The notes: generated from the letters alone by a model not told the origin. A stretch of DNA of 64,000 bases from JALORV01 sp963707445 (GCA_963707445.1 CAVPPW010000007.1:226856-290855); one strand, 5' to 3'; counted from the first letter of the stretch, positions 10,972 to 20,599 are shown. Numbers and translations are program-made.

Positions 10972-12658
10972 ATGAATGCGCACCTCATCCCGTGCGCTGG
11001 CCGGGCCCTGCTCGCCAGCGCGCTGCTCCTGAGTCCGCTCGCGGCCCTGGCCGGTGACAGTGACCTTTTCCCCGGCTTCACGACAGTAAGTCCAGTAACT
11101 CCCGCGCCGGCCGCGCGACCGGCGCCGTTGCCCGCTGCGCTGCGCCGATGGTTCGAGCCGCACTGCCGAAGCTGCTGCGGCCGTGCCGGCCGCCGGCAAC
11201 GTCGCACCATCGGTAACGGACACCAAGGATCCCCTGGACCAGCTATTGGAGCGGCTACCGGCCACAACGCCACCTGATGCTCCGCTGGCGGAGCCCGCCG
11301 TCGTGCCGGCGCCGCAGGATCTCTGGCAGCGCGTCCGCGCCGGCTTCCGTATTCCCGATCTCGACACCAGGCTCGCGGACCAGCGCACCCGCTGGTATGC
11401 GGAGCAGGTCGAGTACTTCGCGCGCATGGCACAGCGCTCGAGCCGCTACATGTTTTACATCGTCGAGGAGGTGGAACGCCGCGGCATGCCGACCGAACTG
11501 GCGCTGCTGCCCTTCGTCGAAAGCGCGTTCCAGCCCGAGGCGGTATCGAGTGCGAAGGCCGCAGGCCTGTGGCAGTTCATCCCGTCGACCGGCAGGGACT
11601 ACGCGCTCGCGCAGACCGTGTGGAAGGACGAGCGACGCTCGGTGATTGACTCGACCCGCGCTGCGCTCGATTACCTGCAGAAGCTATACGACATGTTCGG
11701 CGACTGGCACCTCGCGCTGGCAGCCTACAACTGGGGCGAAGGCTCGGTGTCGCGCGCGATCGAGAAGAACCGGCGTGCCGGCCGCAGTACCGCCTATACG
11801 AGCCTGAAGATGCCGCTCGAGACGCAGCACTACGTGCCGAAGCTGCAGGCGGTCAAGAACATCGTCGCAGAGCCGGAGCGGTACGGTATCGAGCTGCCGC
11901 CTCTGGCGAATTCACCGTATTTCGTCGCCGTGCAGAGGACGCGCGACATCGACGTCGGCACGGCGGCGCGCCTGGCCGAAATGACGACCGAGGAGTTCAT
12001 CGCGCTGAATTCGCAATTCAACCGTCCGGTCATCGTCGGCGCGAACTCGCCGACGCTGCTGCTGCCGGCCGACCGCGTCGATACGTTCAATGCGAATCTC
12101 GCGGCATGGGAGGCGACCGGTCAGCCGCTCGCCAGCTGGACGACGTACCGAATGCAACCCGCTGACACGCTGGCGACCGTGGCCAAGCGCGTCGGCATCA
12201 GCGAAGCGCAGCTGCGCGAGGCGAACCGCGTTCCGCCGCGCTACAAGCTCGCGCCCGGCTCGACGATCCTGATCCCGCGCGACGAGACGATGGACGACAT
12301 CACCGCGGAGCACCTCGACGCCCGCTTCGCGCTGGTGCCGGAAGCTTCGAACCTGCGCAAGGTGACCTACCGCGTGCGCCGCGGCGACACATTGCATTCG
12401 GTCGCGCGCCGCTACAACGTCAACGAGCGCGACGTCATCCTCTGGAACAACCTCACCGGCCCCGGGCTCTTCGCCGGCCAGCGCCTCGAACTCACCGTCG
12501 CGGCGGCGAAACCGCGCTCGACCGCGAAGAGCGGCAAGCCGGCGGCCACTCAGAGCCCAGCGCGCAAGACGTCGGCCACGCAACCGGTCGCGAAGGCGCC
12601 GTCCAAGGCGACGAAGACCGGCAGCTCGCACGGCAAGGTCGTCGCGGCCACGCGCTGA
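10972..12658 (+). CDS. mltD: Membrane-bound lytic murein transglycosylase D with LysM repeats
   Basis: About 561 residues. An N-terminal signal sequence (ALLASALLLSPLAALAG) is followed by a Pro/Ala linker, then the SLT family 1 domain. The catalytic glutamate is in LALLPFVESAFQPEAVS, followed by SAKAAGLWQFIPSTGRDY and the AAYNWGEGSV motif. Two LysM peptidoglycan-binding modules follow (TTYRMQPADTLATVAKRVG and KVTYRVRRGDTLHSVARRY), then a basic Ala/Lys-rich tail. It cleaves glycan strands to anhydromuropeptides. One extra C near 11148 breaks the linker. Follows gloB by 51 bases, an order common in Burkholderiales. Confidence 0.93.
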
Positions 12659-12759
12659 TCGTCGCGACGTGCCGCCGCGGTGGTCGCCTATACTGCGCGC
12701 CCGGCTGACAGGCGCGCGATGCTGCGCGCTGGCAACCCTCCACTGCATCGAGCCATCCC

Positions 12760-13551
12760 ATGGGATTTCTTTCCGGCAAGCGGCTGCTGATCACCGGCGT
12801 GCTGTCGAACCGATCGATCGCCTACGGCATCGCGCAGGTCTGCCGCCGCGAGGGCGCAGAACTCGCATTTAGCTACGTCGGCGAGCGCTTCAAGGAACGG
12901 ATCACCGAGATCGCCGCCGAGTTCGGTTCGGACCTGGTGTTCGACATGGACGTCTCGGATGACGCTCAGATCGCCGCCGCATTCGACGCGTTGAAGCAGC
13001 GCTGGCCAGCGCTCGACGGACTGGTGCATTCGATCGGGTTTGCGCCGCGCGAGGCGATCGCCGGCGACTTCGTCGAAGGGCTTTCGCGCGAGAGTTTTCG
13101 CATCGCGCACGACATCTCGGCGTACAGCTTTCCCGCGCTCGCGAAGGCCGCCTTGCCGCTGATGGAGGGACGTCGCGCTGCTGTGCTGACGCTCACCTAC
13201 CTCGGCGCGGAGCGCGCGGTGCCGGGCTACAACACGATGGGGCTCGCGAAAGCGAGCCTCGAGGCCAGCGTGCGCTACCTCGCCGCGAGCCTCGGTCCGC
13301 GCGGCATCCGCGTCAACGGGATTTCCGCCGGTCCGATCAAGACCTTGGCCGCCGCCGGCATCAAGGGCTTCTCGAAGATCCTTTCGGTGGTCGAGAGCAC
13401 TGCGCCGATGCGTCGCAACGTCACCATCGAGGACGTCGGCAACGTCGCTGCGTTCCTGCTGTCTGATCTGGCCGCGGGTGTGACCGCCGAGATCACGCAC
13501 GTCGATAGCGGTTTCAACGCCGTGATGGGCATCCCGACTGGCCTGGAGTAA
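12760..13551 (+). CDS. fabI: Enoyl-[acyl-carrier-protein] reductase (NADH)
   Basis: Intact, 263 residues. Short-chain-dehydrogenase-fold enzyme for the last step of each fatty-acid elongation round and the classical triclosan target. The FabI-type nucleotide motif is GVLSNRSIAYGIA, and the active-site pair sits in YNTMGLAKASLEA (Tyr, six residues, Lys). SAGPIKTLAAAGI is the substrate-loop signature. A candidate -10 box TATACT lies at 12689-12694, but no good -35 is seen. Confidence 0.96.
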   Translation: MGFLSGKRLLITGVLSNRSIAYGIAQVCRREGAELAFSYVGERFKERITEIAAEFGSDLVFDMDVSDDAQIAAAFDALKQRWPALDGLVHSIGFAPREAIAGDFVEGLSRESFRIAHDISAYSFPALAKAALPLMEGRRAAVLTLTYLGAERAVPGYNTMGLAKASLEASVRYLAASLGPRGIRVNGISAGPIKTLAAAGIKGFSKILSVVESTAPMRRNVTIEDVGNVAAFLLSDLAAGVTAEITHVDSGFNAVMGIPTGLE

Positions 13552-13857
13552 AGCTCAGGTCGCCGGTGCCGGCGGCATGCAACCGGTCACTGGATAAGCA
13601 ATCGACCAGTTCGTGCAGCGGGCAGAACGCGGCGCCGAATGGCGCCGGCCTCGCCGCGCGAAAGAACAGCGGTGCCAATGGCGCCACAAGTCGAAGTGGT
13701 CGAAGGTCTGCAGGCAGCCGTCGTTGCACTGCCGGTTCCGCGGGAACGTCGATTGCGGGGCTGGATGACATTCGACCGATGCGGTCGATCCCGGTCATCC
13801 GCGCGGGATCGATTCGACCCTCTTCTATACTCGACCAAGGCCCTTTGGAGATTCAAG
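13552..13857 (+). other. Intergenic 306 bases with unresolved coding signal
   Basis: No gene is called. On the minus strand a short frame contains NRQCNDGCLQTFDHFDLW, which looks protein-like, but it lacks a clear start. Other minus frames over the same bases are also open, so a frameshifted small cysteine-containing protein is possible but unproven. A TATACT element at 13826-13831 may be the -10 box of the next gene. Confidence 0.3.
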
Positions 13858-14253
13858 ATGGCTTCCGCTGGCGAACTGGAAATGAAGATGGATCCCGCGA
13901 CGCTGTATCGCGAGGAGATCTACACCGATCGCAGGATCGGAACGATCCGTGCGCTCGTGCCGGTCACCGGCAATGGCGCGACCGATGGTTCACGTTCGAT
14001 CGTGTACACCGGTGAGGCGCAGATCATGACGCAGATGGGTCCGCTGCCGATCAGCTTCGAGATCGAGGCGAACACGCTGGCCGAAGCGGTCGAAGGCTAT
14101 GCAGGCGCCGCCAAGGTCGCCGTCGAAAAAACCGTCAGGGAATTGCAGGACCTCAGGCGCCAGGCTGCCTCCTCGATCGTGCTGCCGGGGCAGGCCGGCG
14201 CGGGCTACCCGCCGGGAGGTCTCGGGGGCGGCGGCAAGATCCAGATGCCGTAG
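13858..14253 (+). CDS. Conserved protein of unknown function
   Basis: 131 residues. ATG at 13858 is preceded by a GGAG ribosome site at 13846-13849. There is no signal peptide or membrane segment. The first 105 residues form a compact, mostly strand-like domain (LYREEIYTDRRIGTIRALVP, SIVYTGEAQIMTQMGPLPIS), and the C-terminus is Gly/Pro-rich (AGYPPGGLGGGGKIQMP). I recognise the style of a small cytosolic protein found in many Betaproteobacteria, but no function is known to me. The frame is intact. Confidence 0.75.
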   Translation: MASAGELEMKMDPATLYREEIYTDRRIGTIRALVPVTGNGATDGSRSIVYTGEAQIMTQMGPLPISFEIEANTLAEAVEGYAGAAKVAVEKTVRELQDLRRQAASSIVLPGQAGAGYPPGGLGGGGKIQMP

Positions 14254-14375
14254 CGCCTACCGACCGCAGCTCGCGAACGGCAGTTTCGGTTCAGCCGTGG
14301 TGCTGAAGTTCGACATCCGCCAGAACCGCGTGCTTTGATCAAGCGCGTGCGCTACGGCGCACTGCGGTGCTGCGC

Positions 14376-15255
14376 TCAGCGGTGACAGCGGTCGTCGCCC
14401 TGGTCGCGCACGCTTCCGTCGACGGCAACGAACGCCCACCGGTATCCGGTCGGCTGCAGCGTCAGGCGCAACAGGCCGTGGCGGCTGCCGTCGCGGTACT
14501 CGCTATTCGGTTTCACCGCGCGAATCGAATACAGTCGCGCGCCGCCGGTTCCTGCAGTGAACGCGCGCACGCCGCGCTCGGGATCGACGTTGCCAGAGGC
14601 GTCCTGCGGCGCGAAGCGCTCGTAGATGTGGTCGTGCGCCGGCCAGGACCAGTTCGACGCCGGCCGCGTGCAACAGCGCCCAGATGGCGGCCATGTGCGG
14701 ATCGTCGCCATGCGGTCCCGAGGTGAAGACCGGGTGATGCCAGTAGGCGATCGCGCAGAGCTTGTTCGCCGTTGCCGCCAGATCGGCCTCCAGCCACGAG
14801 TACTGCGCCGAACCGGGGCCAGCATCGACATTGCTGTTCAGCGAAATGAAGTGCCAGTCGCCAATGTCGTAACTGTAGTAACCGCGCCGGGCCGGCCCGG
14901 CGCCAGCGCCGAAATAGCCGAAGTAGCCGGCCGCGTCGGTGGTCATGTAGTCGTGGTTGCCCGGGCTTGGCCGCAACCGTTCGCGCAATTGCCCCCAGGT
15001 CGGCTCGAAGCAGTTCGCGAACTCGCTCGGCGCACCGACCGGATAGGTGTGATCCCCCAGCGTTAGCACCGCGACATCGGTCGGCAAGATCAGCCGGGCC
15101 GTACGCGCGGCGTTCGGGAACTGCGTTCCGTCGCTGCCGCAGTCGGCGATGTCACCGGCGGCAACGACCGTAAACGCCGCGGCCTCAGCATCGGACTGCG
15201 CCGGCGCCTGTGCGCATGCTGCGCCGGCGATCGACGAAAGCGAGCGTCGCCGCAA
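14376..15255 (-). CDS. Exported metallophosphoesterase, frameshifted
   Basis: Calcineurin-like phosphoesterase similar to purple acid phosphatase relatives. Metal-binding blocks in order: VVAAGDIADCG, LTLGDHTYPVG, PSPGNHDYM, AYWHHPVFTSG and LAGHDHIYERFAPQ. One extra base near 14645 shifts the frame just before GHDH. The frame ends with TGA at 14376-14378. About 293 residues. The mature part follows a possible secretion signal or lipobox (SSIAGAACAQAP). TTG at 15255 is the nearest in-frame start, and the true start may lie a little upstream behind another indel. It is downstream of the small exported protein in the same orientation as senA. Confidence 0.8.
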
Positions 15256-15303
15256 CTGCGCGACAGCGGCCGACGTCCGACCGTGATGCGTGCAGCAGAC
15301 CGC

Positions 15304-15720
15304 TCAATTGACGAAACGCATGTGGATGTAGAGGTAGAACGGCGCGCGCGGCGGCGCGGGAAAGCGATCGAACAGCAGGCGGCCGCGCACGCACTGGTAC
15401 ACGTTGGTGCTGCGGTCGCTCCACAGCCGGATGACGCGGCCATCTGCGCCGATCGCCGCAACGAAGGAAAACGGCGTCGACTCCGGCTGCGGCACCGTGG
15501 CAGTGCACTCCCTGAAATGCGCGCGATAACGCTGGCTGAACTCGGGCAGCAGGACGTCGCGATGGTAGTCGCGCGTCGCATCGGCGGCCTCGTCGCGCCG
15601 ACCCAGTTCCTGCGCCTCGACATAGCTCGCCGGCAGGCCGTCAGCCGTCGGCCCCTGCCCCGCCACGCTCGTCGCGACAGCCACACCCGCAAGTGCGAAG
15701 GCTTTCAGCAGCGTGCTCAT
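15304..15720 (-). CDS. Small exported protein of unknown function
   Basis: 138 residues, intact. The signal peptide MSTLLKAFALAGVAVATSVA precedes a soluble domain with two cysteines (FRECTATV and VYQCVRGRL) and a beta-rich end (PFYLYIHMRFVN). The energy-transducer-like layout (GADGRVIRLWSDRSTNVYQC) recalls TonB C-terminal-like domains, but that is only a resemblance. ATG at 15720 overlaps the senA stop (ATGA), so the gene is probably translated from the senA mRNA. Confidence 0.7.
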   Translation of the reverse strand: MSTLLKAFALAGVAVATSVAGQGPTADGLPASYVEAQELGRRDEAADATRDYHRDVLLPEFSQRYRAHFRECTATVPQPESTPFSFVAAIGADGRVIRLWSDRSTNVYQCVRGRLLFDRFPAPPRAPFYLYIHMRFVN

Positions 15721-16863
15721 GCCAGCGCACAGCTACGGAAGCCGACGAAGATGTCGTCGCGTTCCGGCATGTAGAAGTTGCGGAACTTGGGATGCAGCAG
15801 GCGTTGTGGCGTCGCGGTCGAGCCGCCGCGCACGCTGGCATGAGTGCCGAACCACGGCGCGGAATACTCGGCATACGGATCAGGCGCGAAACCCGGATAC
15901 GGCTCGAACGCGCTTGCAGTCCACTCCCATACGCCGTCGGCCTCGATCGCGCCTGCCAATGCAGCGTATTCCCACTCGGTCTCGGTCGGCAGGCGCCGCT
16001 GCGCCCAGCGGCACCAGGCTTCCGCTTCATGCCGCGTGACATGCGTCATCGGTGCATCCGGGGTAATTGGCGACCAGCGGTCGAAGCGGCGCGCCTCCCA
16101 TTGGCCGTCGGTTCTTCGCCAGTAGCGCGGACCGGTGGCGCCGGTGTCTGCAAGCCAGGCGCGTCCAGCTGTCGTCCATAACTCGGGGCGGTCGTATCCA
16201 CCGTCGTCGACGAACGCGCAGTACTCGCGCTCGGTCACCGTCGAGCGGCTCAGCGTCAATGGTTCGACGGTTGCCGGATGGCCCCACTTCTCGTTGTCGA
16301 AGACAAAGCCGCCGCTGCCGCGCGGTGCGCCGCGCTCGAAGGTCGCGCCCGCGACGACGGACATCGTCGCGCGACGTGCGCGGCGTTGTGCGAGCCGCTG
16401 GCGGCGCCGGATAGGCGCAGGTCTGCCGCGTGTAGGCAAAAGCCTCGCCGTGCATATCCTCGTGATAGAGCGCAAGCTGAAAGAAATACAGCGACGCCGG
16501 GTCATTCGCGTGCTCGAGCCGTTCGAGTGTCGCATCGAGAACGTCGTCGAGGTATTTCAGCGTGTCGGTACGCGACGGCAAGTCAAGGTCCCAGCGCGTG
16601 TCGTGAGCGACACGGGCCGAGTCGTACCAGCGGTCGGCGTGCACGAGCATCGGCGCGCCGGGCTCGCGTCCGGCGCCGCGCCAGCGCAGACACCAGTGCT
16701 CCATGAACCAGCCGACGTGACCGACTTCCCAGAGCACCGGGTTGACGCTCGCGAGGCGCGGCACACGCCACTGCCCGTCGTCGAGGTCATCGACCAGCGC
16801 CCTCGTATACTGGCGCGCCTGCCGCAGCGCGCTTTGCAGCTCGTTCCTTTCCAGCGTCCTCAT
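15717..16863 (-). CDS. senA: Selenoneine synthase SenA (EgtB-like nonheme iron enzyme), frameshifted
   Basis: About 381 residues. The N-terminal DinB-like helical domain supplies the iron ligands: GHVGWFMEHW gives one His and LYHEDMHGE gives the HxxxHxE motif. The C-terminal half is a formylglycine-generating-enzyme-type domain (GGYDRPELW, RLPTETEWEYAALAG, VRGGSTATP, PERDDIFVGFR). EgtB and OvoA join sulfur to histidine betaines. The SenA branch joins a selenosugar to hercynine on the way to selenoneine. I assign SenA rather than EgtB because the divergent neighbours are a SenB-type glycosyltransferase and a SelD. One extra C near 16371 breaks the frame after CAYPAPP. Start ATG 16863 (MRTLERNELQ); only 22 bases separate it from the senB start. 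Overlaps the next gene (ATGA). Confidence 0.85.
16806..16811 (+). promoter_or_regulatory. Candidate -10 box for senBC inside senA
   Basis: TATACT lies 75 bases upstream of the senB start, within the first codons of the divergent senA. No convincing -35 element accompanies it. It is noted because the 22-base gap between the genes cannot hold both promoters, so at least one must lie inside a coding region. Confidence 0.3.
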
Positions 16864-16885
16864 GGATCCTGTGCGTAAGCGGGCA

Positions 16886-17875
16886 ATGCGCCCGACCATC
16901 TGCATTATCACGCCCACGCTGCGTGATTCAAATTCGGGCAACTGGCACACCGCGGCGCGCTGGGCGCGATTTCTTCGACCGCTGTGCCGTGTGCAGGTGC
17001 TGCAGCAATGGCACGGCGAGCCCTGCGATGCGCTGATTGCACTGCACGCCCGGCGCTCGGCCGCGTCGATCGCCGCCTTTCACGCCGCGCATCCGCAGCG
17101 TGGCCTCGCACTGGTGCTGACCGGCACGGATCTGTACCGCGACATCCATCGCAACCGTGTGGCCCAGCGCTCGCTGCAGCTGGCCACCGAACTTGTGGTG
17201 CTGCAGGAACGCGGCCCCGCAGCGCTGCCGGCCCGGCTGCGCCGCAAGGTGCGCGTCATCTTCCAGTCGGCTCCGCAGCTGGCGGCGTCGACCGGCCACC
17301 AACGCCGGTTCGACGTCGCGGTCGTCGGCCACCTGCGCGACGTGAAGGACCCGCTGCTCGCGATGCGTGTTGCGCGTGCAGTCAAACCGGAAACGCGCGT
17401 GCGCGTGCTGCACGCGGGTGCAGCGCTCGAGCCGCGCTATGCGGCCGCTGCACGCCGCACCGAAGCGGCGACACCGCGCTACGCGTGGCTCGGCGAACTG
17501 ACGCGATCGCGCGCCCGCGCGCTGATGCGTCGGGCCGCAGTGCTGCTGCATCCGTCGAGGATGGAAGGCGGGGCGCAGGCAATCATCGAAGCGGTGCGCA
17601 GCGGCACGCCGGTCATCGCCTCCGACGCCGATGGCAACCGCGGACTGCTCGGAAAAGATTACCCGGGCCTGTTTGCGGTCGGCGACGCCGGCGCAGCGAC
17701 CCGGCTGGTCGAGCGTGCAGCGACCGACGCCAAATTCCTGAAGCTGCTCGCCGCACGTTGCCGCGAGCGTGCGCGGCTCTTCGCGCCGGAGCGCGAGCAG
17801 GCCGCGGTCCGACGATTGGTGCGCGCGCTCCTTCATAATCGACGTCTGACCGACGGCCGCAGGATGCACCGATGA
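16886..17875 (+). CDS. senB: Selenosugar synthase SenB (TIGR04348-type glycosyltransferase)
   Basis: 329 residues, intact. GT-B-fold glycosyltransferase whose N-terminus (RPTICIITPTL, then NSGNWHTAARWARFL) is characteristic of the SenB family. The donor-binding region includes SRMEGGAQAIIEAVRSGTPV followed by ASDADGNRGLLG. The characterised family transfers a sugar from a UDP-sugar to selenophosphate, making a selenosugar such as 1-seleno-GlcNAc. ATG at 16886 is chosen because upstream codons in this frame overlap senA. The stop overlaps the senC start (ATGA at 17872-17875), so the two are translationally coupled and substrate supply and use are co-expressed. Confidence 0.87.
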   Translation: MRPTICIITPTLRDSNSGNWHTAARWARFLRPLCRVQVLQQWHGEPCDALIALHARRSAASIAAFHAAHPQRGLALVLTGTDLYRDIHRNRVAQRSLQLATELVVLQERGPAALPARLRRKVRVIFQSAPQLAASTGHQRRFDVAVVGHLRDVKDPLLAMRVARAVKPETRVRVLHAGAALEPRYAAAARRTEAATPRYAWLGELTRSRARALMRRAAVLLHPSRMEGGAQAIIEAVRSGTPVIASDADGNRGLLGKDYPGLFAVGDAGAATRLVERAATDAKFLKLLAARCRERARLFAPEREQAAVRRLVRALLHNRRLTDGRRMHR

Positions 17876-18922
17876 ATGCCCCCACCGAACTTCCGATCAA
17901 GCTCACTTCGTTTGCACATGGCGGCGGTTGCGGCTGCAAGATCGCACCCGGCCTGCTCGGCGAGATCCTGAAGGGTGCGAAGGGCATCGTGCCGTCGCAG
18001 TTGCTGGTCGGCATCGAGACTTCGGACGACGCCGCGGTGTACCGGCTCAATGACGAACAGGCGCTGATCGCAACGACGGACTTCTTCATGCCGATCGTCG
18101 ACGATCCGTATGACTTCGGCCGGATCGCGGCGACCAATGCAATCTCCGATGTCTACGCAATGGGCGGCACGCCGATCCTGGCGCTGGCGCTGCTCGGCAT
18201 GCCGATCAACAAGTTGCCGGTCGAGGTGATCCGCCGCATCGTCGAAGGGGGCGAGTCGGTCTGCACGGCCGCCGGGATCCCGATCGCCGGCGGGCACACG
18301 ATCGATTCGATCGAGCCGATCTACGGCCTGGTCGCGCTCGGGCTGGTGCATCCAAGCAAGGTCAAGCGCAATTCGGGCGCACGCGCCGGCGATGCGCTCG
18401 TACTCGGCAAGCCGCTCGGTGTCGGCATCTACTCGGCCGCGCTGAAGAAGGACGCGCTCGAGCCCGAGCACTACGCACGCATGGTCGCCAGCACAACGCA
18501 ACTGAACACGCCGGGGCGCACGCTGTCAGAACTGGCTGAGGTACATGCGTTGACCGACGTCACCGGCTTCGGCCTGCTGGGCCATCTGAACGAGATCGCG
18601 CTCGGCAGCGGGCTGGCCGCGAACGTGCGCGCACGCGACATCCCGCTGCTGCCGGGCGTCGCTGGAGCTGGCAGCGCAGGGCTACGTCACCGGCGCGTCC
18701 GGCCGCAACTGGGCGGGCTATGGCCGTCATGTGACGCTGCGCAACGTCGACGACACGATGAAGTCGCTGCTGACCGACCCGCAAACGAGCGGCGGGTTGC
18801 TCGTGGCCTGCGAGCGCGGCGCTGTCGATGGCGTGCTGCAGCTCTTCCGTGCCGAGGGCTTCGGCGACGCGGCCGTGATCGGCGAACTCGCCGCAGGCAG
18901 CGGCATCACCGTCCTGGGTTGA
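17872..18922 (+). CDS. senC: Selenophosphate synthetase (SelD/SenC), frameshifted
   Basis: About 349 residues, the normal SelD length. It makes selenophosphate from selenide and ATP. The N-terminal catalytic loop reads GGGCGCKIAPGLL with Cys at the active position rather than selenocysteine. ATP/Mg-binding blocks follow: ETSDDAAVYRL, TTDFFMPIVDDPYDFG, AISDVYAMGGTPI and AGGHTIDSIEPIYG. One extra G near 18662 breaks the frame; the end reads LLTDPQTSGGLLVAC. No selA, selB or selU homologue is seen nearby, so a role serving SenB is favoured, though it may also serve tRNA or protein selenium use elsewhere. Confidence 0.9.
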
Positions 18923-19459
18923 GTGCGGCCGTTGCGACATCGGTTCTGGCTTCTTGTGGTGTCGCTTGCCGCGGCGCTTCCGGCGGGCAACGCAGGCGCG
19001 GCTGCGCCGCTCGAGCCCATCGTCGGCGAGGTACGGGCCCCCGCACTCGACCTGCTGCGTGTCGATGGCTCTCCGCTGTCGTTGCATTCGCTGCGTGGCA
19101 AGGTCGTGCTGGTGAATTTCTGGGCCACTTGGTGCGAGCCGTGCATCGCCGAAATGCCCGCACTGCAGGCTTTGCGCGACGCGCTCGCGCCCACCGGGTT
19201 CGAGGTGCTCGGCGTAAATTTCCAGGAAGGCCCTACCCGCATCGACGCCTTCGTGCGGAAAAACGGCATCTCGTTTCCGGTCGTGCGCGACACCGATGGC
19301 GCCGTTGTCCGCGCCTGGAACGCGCGCGTGTTTCCGTCGAGCTTCGTGGTCGACCGCGAGGGGCGCATCCGCTATGTGATGGTTGGCGAGGGCGATTGGA
19401 CAAGCCCAACCCTCGTGAGCACAATCCGTTCGTTGTTGGGACCGCAACCTGCTCGCTAG
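18923..19459 (+). CDS. TlpA/ResA-like exported thioredoxin-fold protein
   Basis: 178 residues, intact. A signal peptide (FWLLVVSLAAALPAGNAGA) is followed by a thioredoxin-fold domain. The redox motif is NFWATWCEPCIAEMP (CxxC), and the cis-Pro region is RVFPSSFVVDREG. Such proteins reduce disulfides or sulfenates outside the cytoplasmic membrane. The GTG start directly abuts the senC TGA with no spacer, which argues for membership of the senBC operon. A role in selenoneine redox chemistry is only a guess. Confidence 0.85.
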   Translation: MRPLRHRFWLLVVSLAAALPAGNAGAAAPLEPIVGEVRAPALDLLRVDGSPLSLHSLRGKVVLVNFWATWCEPCIAEMPALQALRDALAPTGFEVLGVNFQEGPTRIDAFVRKNGISFPVVRDTDGAVVRAWNARVFPSSFVVDREGRIRYVMVGEGDWTSPTLVSTIRSLLGPQPAR

Positions 19460-19513
19460 CTGAGCCCGCAAAACATCTTGGCGCGCGCCGCCACATCTGT
19501 CCGGAGGTTCTCC

Positions 19514-20599
19514 ATGAAACGCCGCACGCTGCTGAAGGCAGCCCCGGCCGCAGGCTTCATCGCCGCGACCCCACTTGCCCTCCGCGCCCAATCGACCGTC
19601 GACAGCACGTCGAACTGGCGCACGTTCGAAGTCGTGACCCGGCTCGAGATCACCGAGCCGACCGGGCAGGTCGAGGCCTGGGTGCCGCTGCCGCTGATGC
19701 AGAAGACACCCTGGTTCGAGACGCTGTCGAACGATATCGGCGGCAACGCCGAACAGGCGAAGGTCGCTGTCGACCCCGTCTACGGTGCCGGCATGGTTCA
19801 CGCGCGCTTCAAGAAGGGCGAGCCGCAGCCGGTGGTCGAGGTGACGAGCCGCTTCAGAACCCGCGATCGGTTCGTGTCGATGCAGCCGGTGGCTGGCAGT
19901 CCGGCGGCCCCCGCCCAGGAGCTGGCGCTCTACCTCAAACCGACCGATCTGATGCCAACGGACGGCATCGTCAAGGAAACAGCACTCAAAATCACTAAAG
20001 GCCAAGGTACCGACGTCGAAAAGGCCCGCGCGCTCTATGACTGGGTGGTCGAAAGCACGGAACGCAACCCGAAGACCCGCGGCTGCGGCGTCGGCGACAT
20101 CAAGGCAATGCTGGAAACGGGGACGCTGAATGGTAAGTGCGCCGACCTGAATGCCCTTTTCGTGGCGCTGGCGCGCGCCTCGGGAATTCCGGCGAGGGAC
20201 GTCTACGGCATCCGGGTCGCCGCCTCACCGCGCGGCTACAAGAGCATGGGCCGCCCGGGCGACATCACCAAGGCCCAGCACTGCCGCGCAGAGTTCTACG
20301 CGCAGGGTATCGGCTGGGTCCCGGTCGACCCGGCCGACGTGCGCAAGGTCATTCTCGAAGAGGCCCCGGGCCTGACTCTCGCGGATGACCGCGTCAAGCA
20401 GGCCCGCACGATGTTGTGGGGCGGCTGGGAAGGTAACTGGCTCGCCTACAACACCGGCCACGACATCCACCTGCCCGGCAGCAGCAAAGCGCCGGTGCCG
20501 TTCCTGATGTACCCGCAGGCCGAAAACGCCCAGGGGCGGCTGGATTCGCTGGATCCGGAGACGTTCAAGTACCGGATCACGTCGAAGGAAATCACCTGA
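19514..20599 (+). CDS. Tat-exported transglutaminase-like cysteine peptidase-fold protein
   Basis: 361 residues, intact. ATG 19514 has a GGAGG site at 19503-19507. The N-terminus MKRRTLLKAAPAAGF has the twin-arginine pattern followed by a hydrophobic stretch and LRAQS. The transglutaminase core has the catalytic Cys in NGKCADLNALFVALARASG, the His in HCRAEFYAQGIGWVPVD, and the acidic residue just after it (PVDPAD). The domain often cross-links or hydrolyses peptides; the substrate here is unknown. It lies 54 bases after the TlpA-like gene on the same strand and may be co-transcribed. Confidence 0.85.
   Translation: MKRRTLLKAAPAAGFIAATPLALRAQSTVDSTSNWRTFEVVTRLEITEPTGQVEAWVPLPLMQKTPWFETLSNDIGGNAEQAKVAVDPVYGAGMVHARFKKGEPQPVVEVTSRFRTRDRFVSMQPVAGSPAAPAQELALYLKPTDLMPTDGIVKETALKITKGQGTDVEKARALYDWVVESTERNPKTRGCGVGDIKAMLETGTLNGKCADLNALFVALARASGIPARDVYGIRVAASPRGYKSMGRPGDITKAQHCRAEFYAQGIGWVPVDPADVRKVILEEAPGLTLADDRVKQARTMLWGGWEGNWLAYNTGHDIHLPGSSKAPVPFLMYPQAENAQGRLDSLDPETFKYRITSKEIT

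Noticed and set aside
17872..18922. Selenocysteine at the SelD active site
   Set aside because: The position is Cys (GGGCGCK) and no in-frame TGA is present there.
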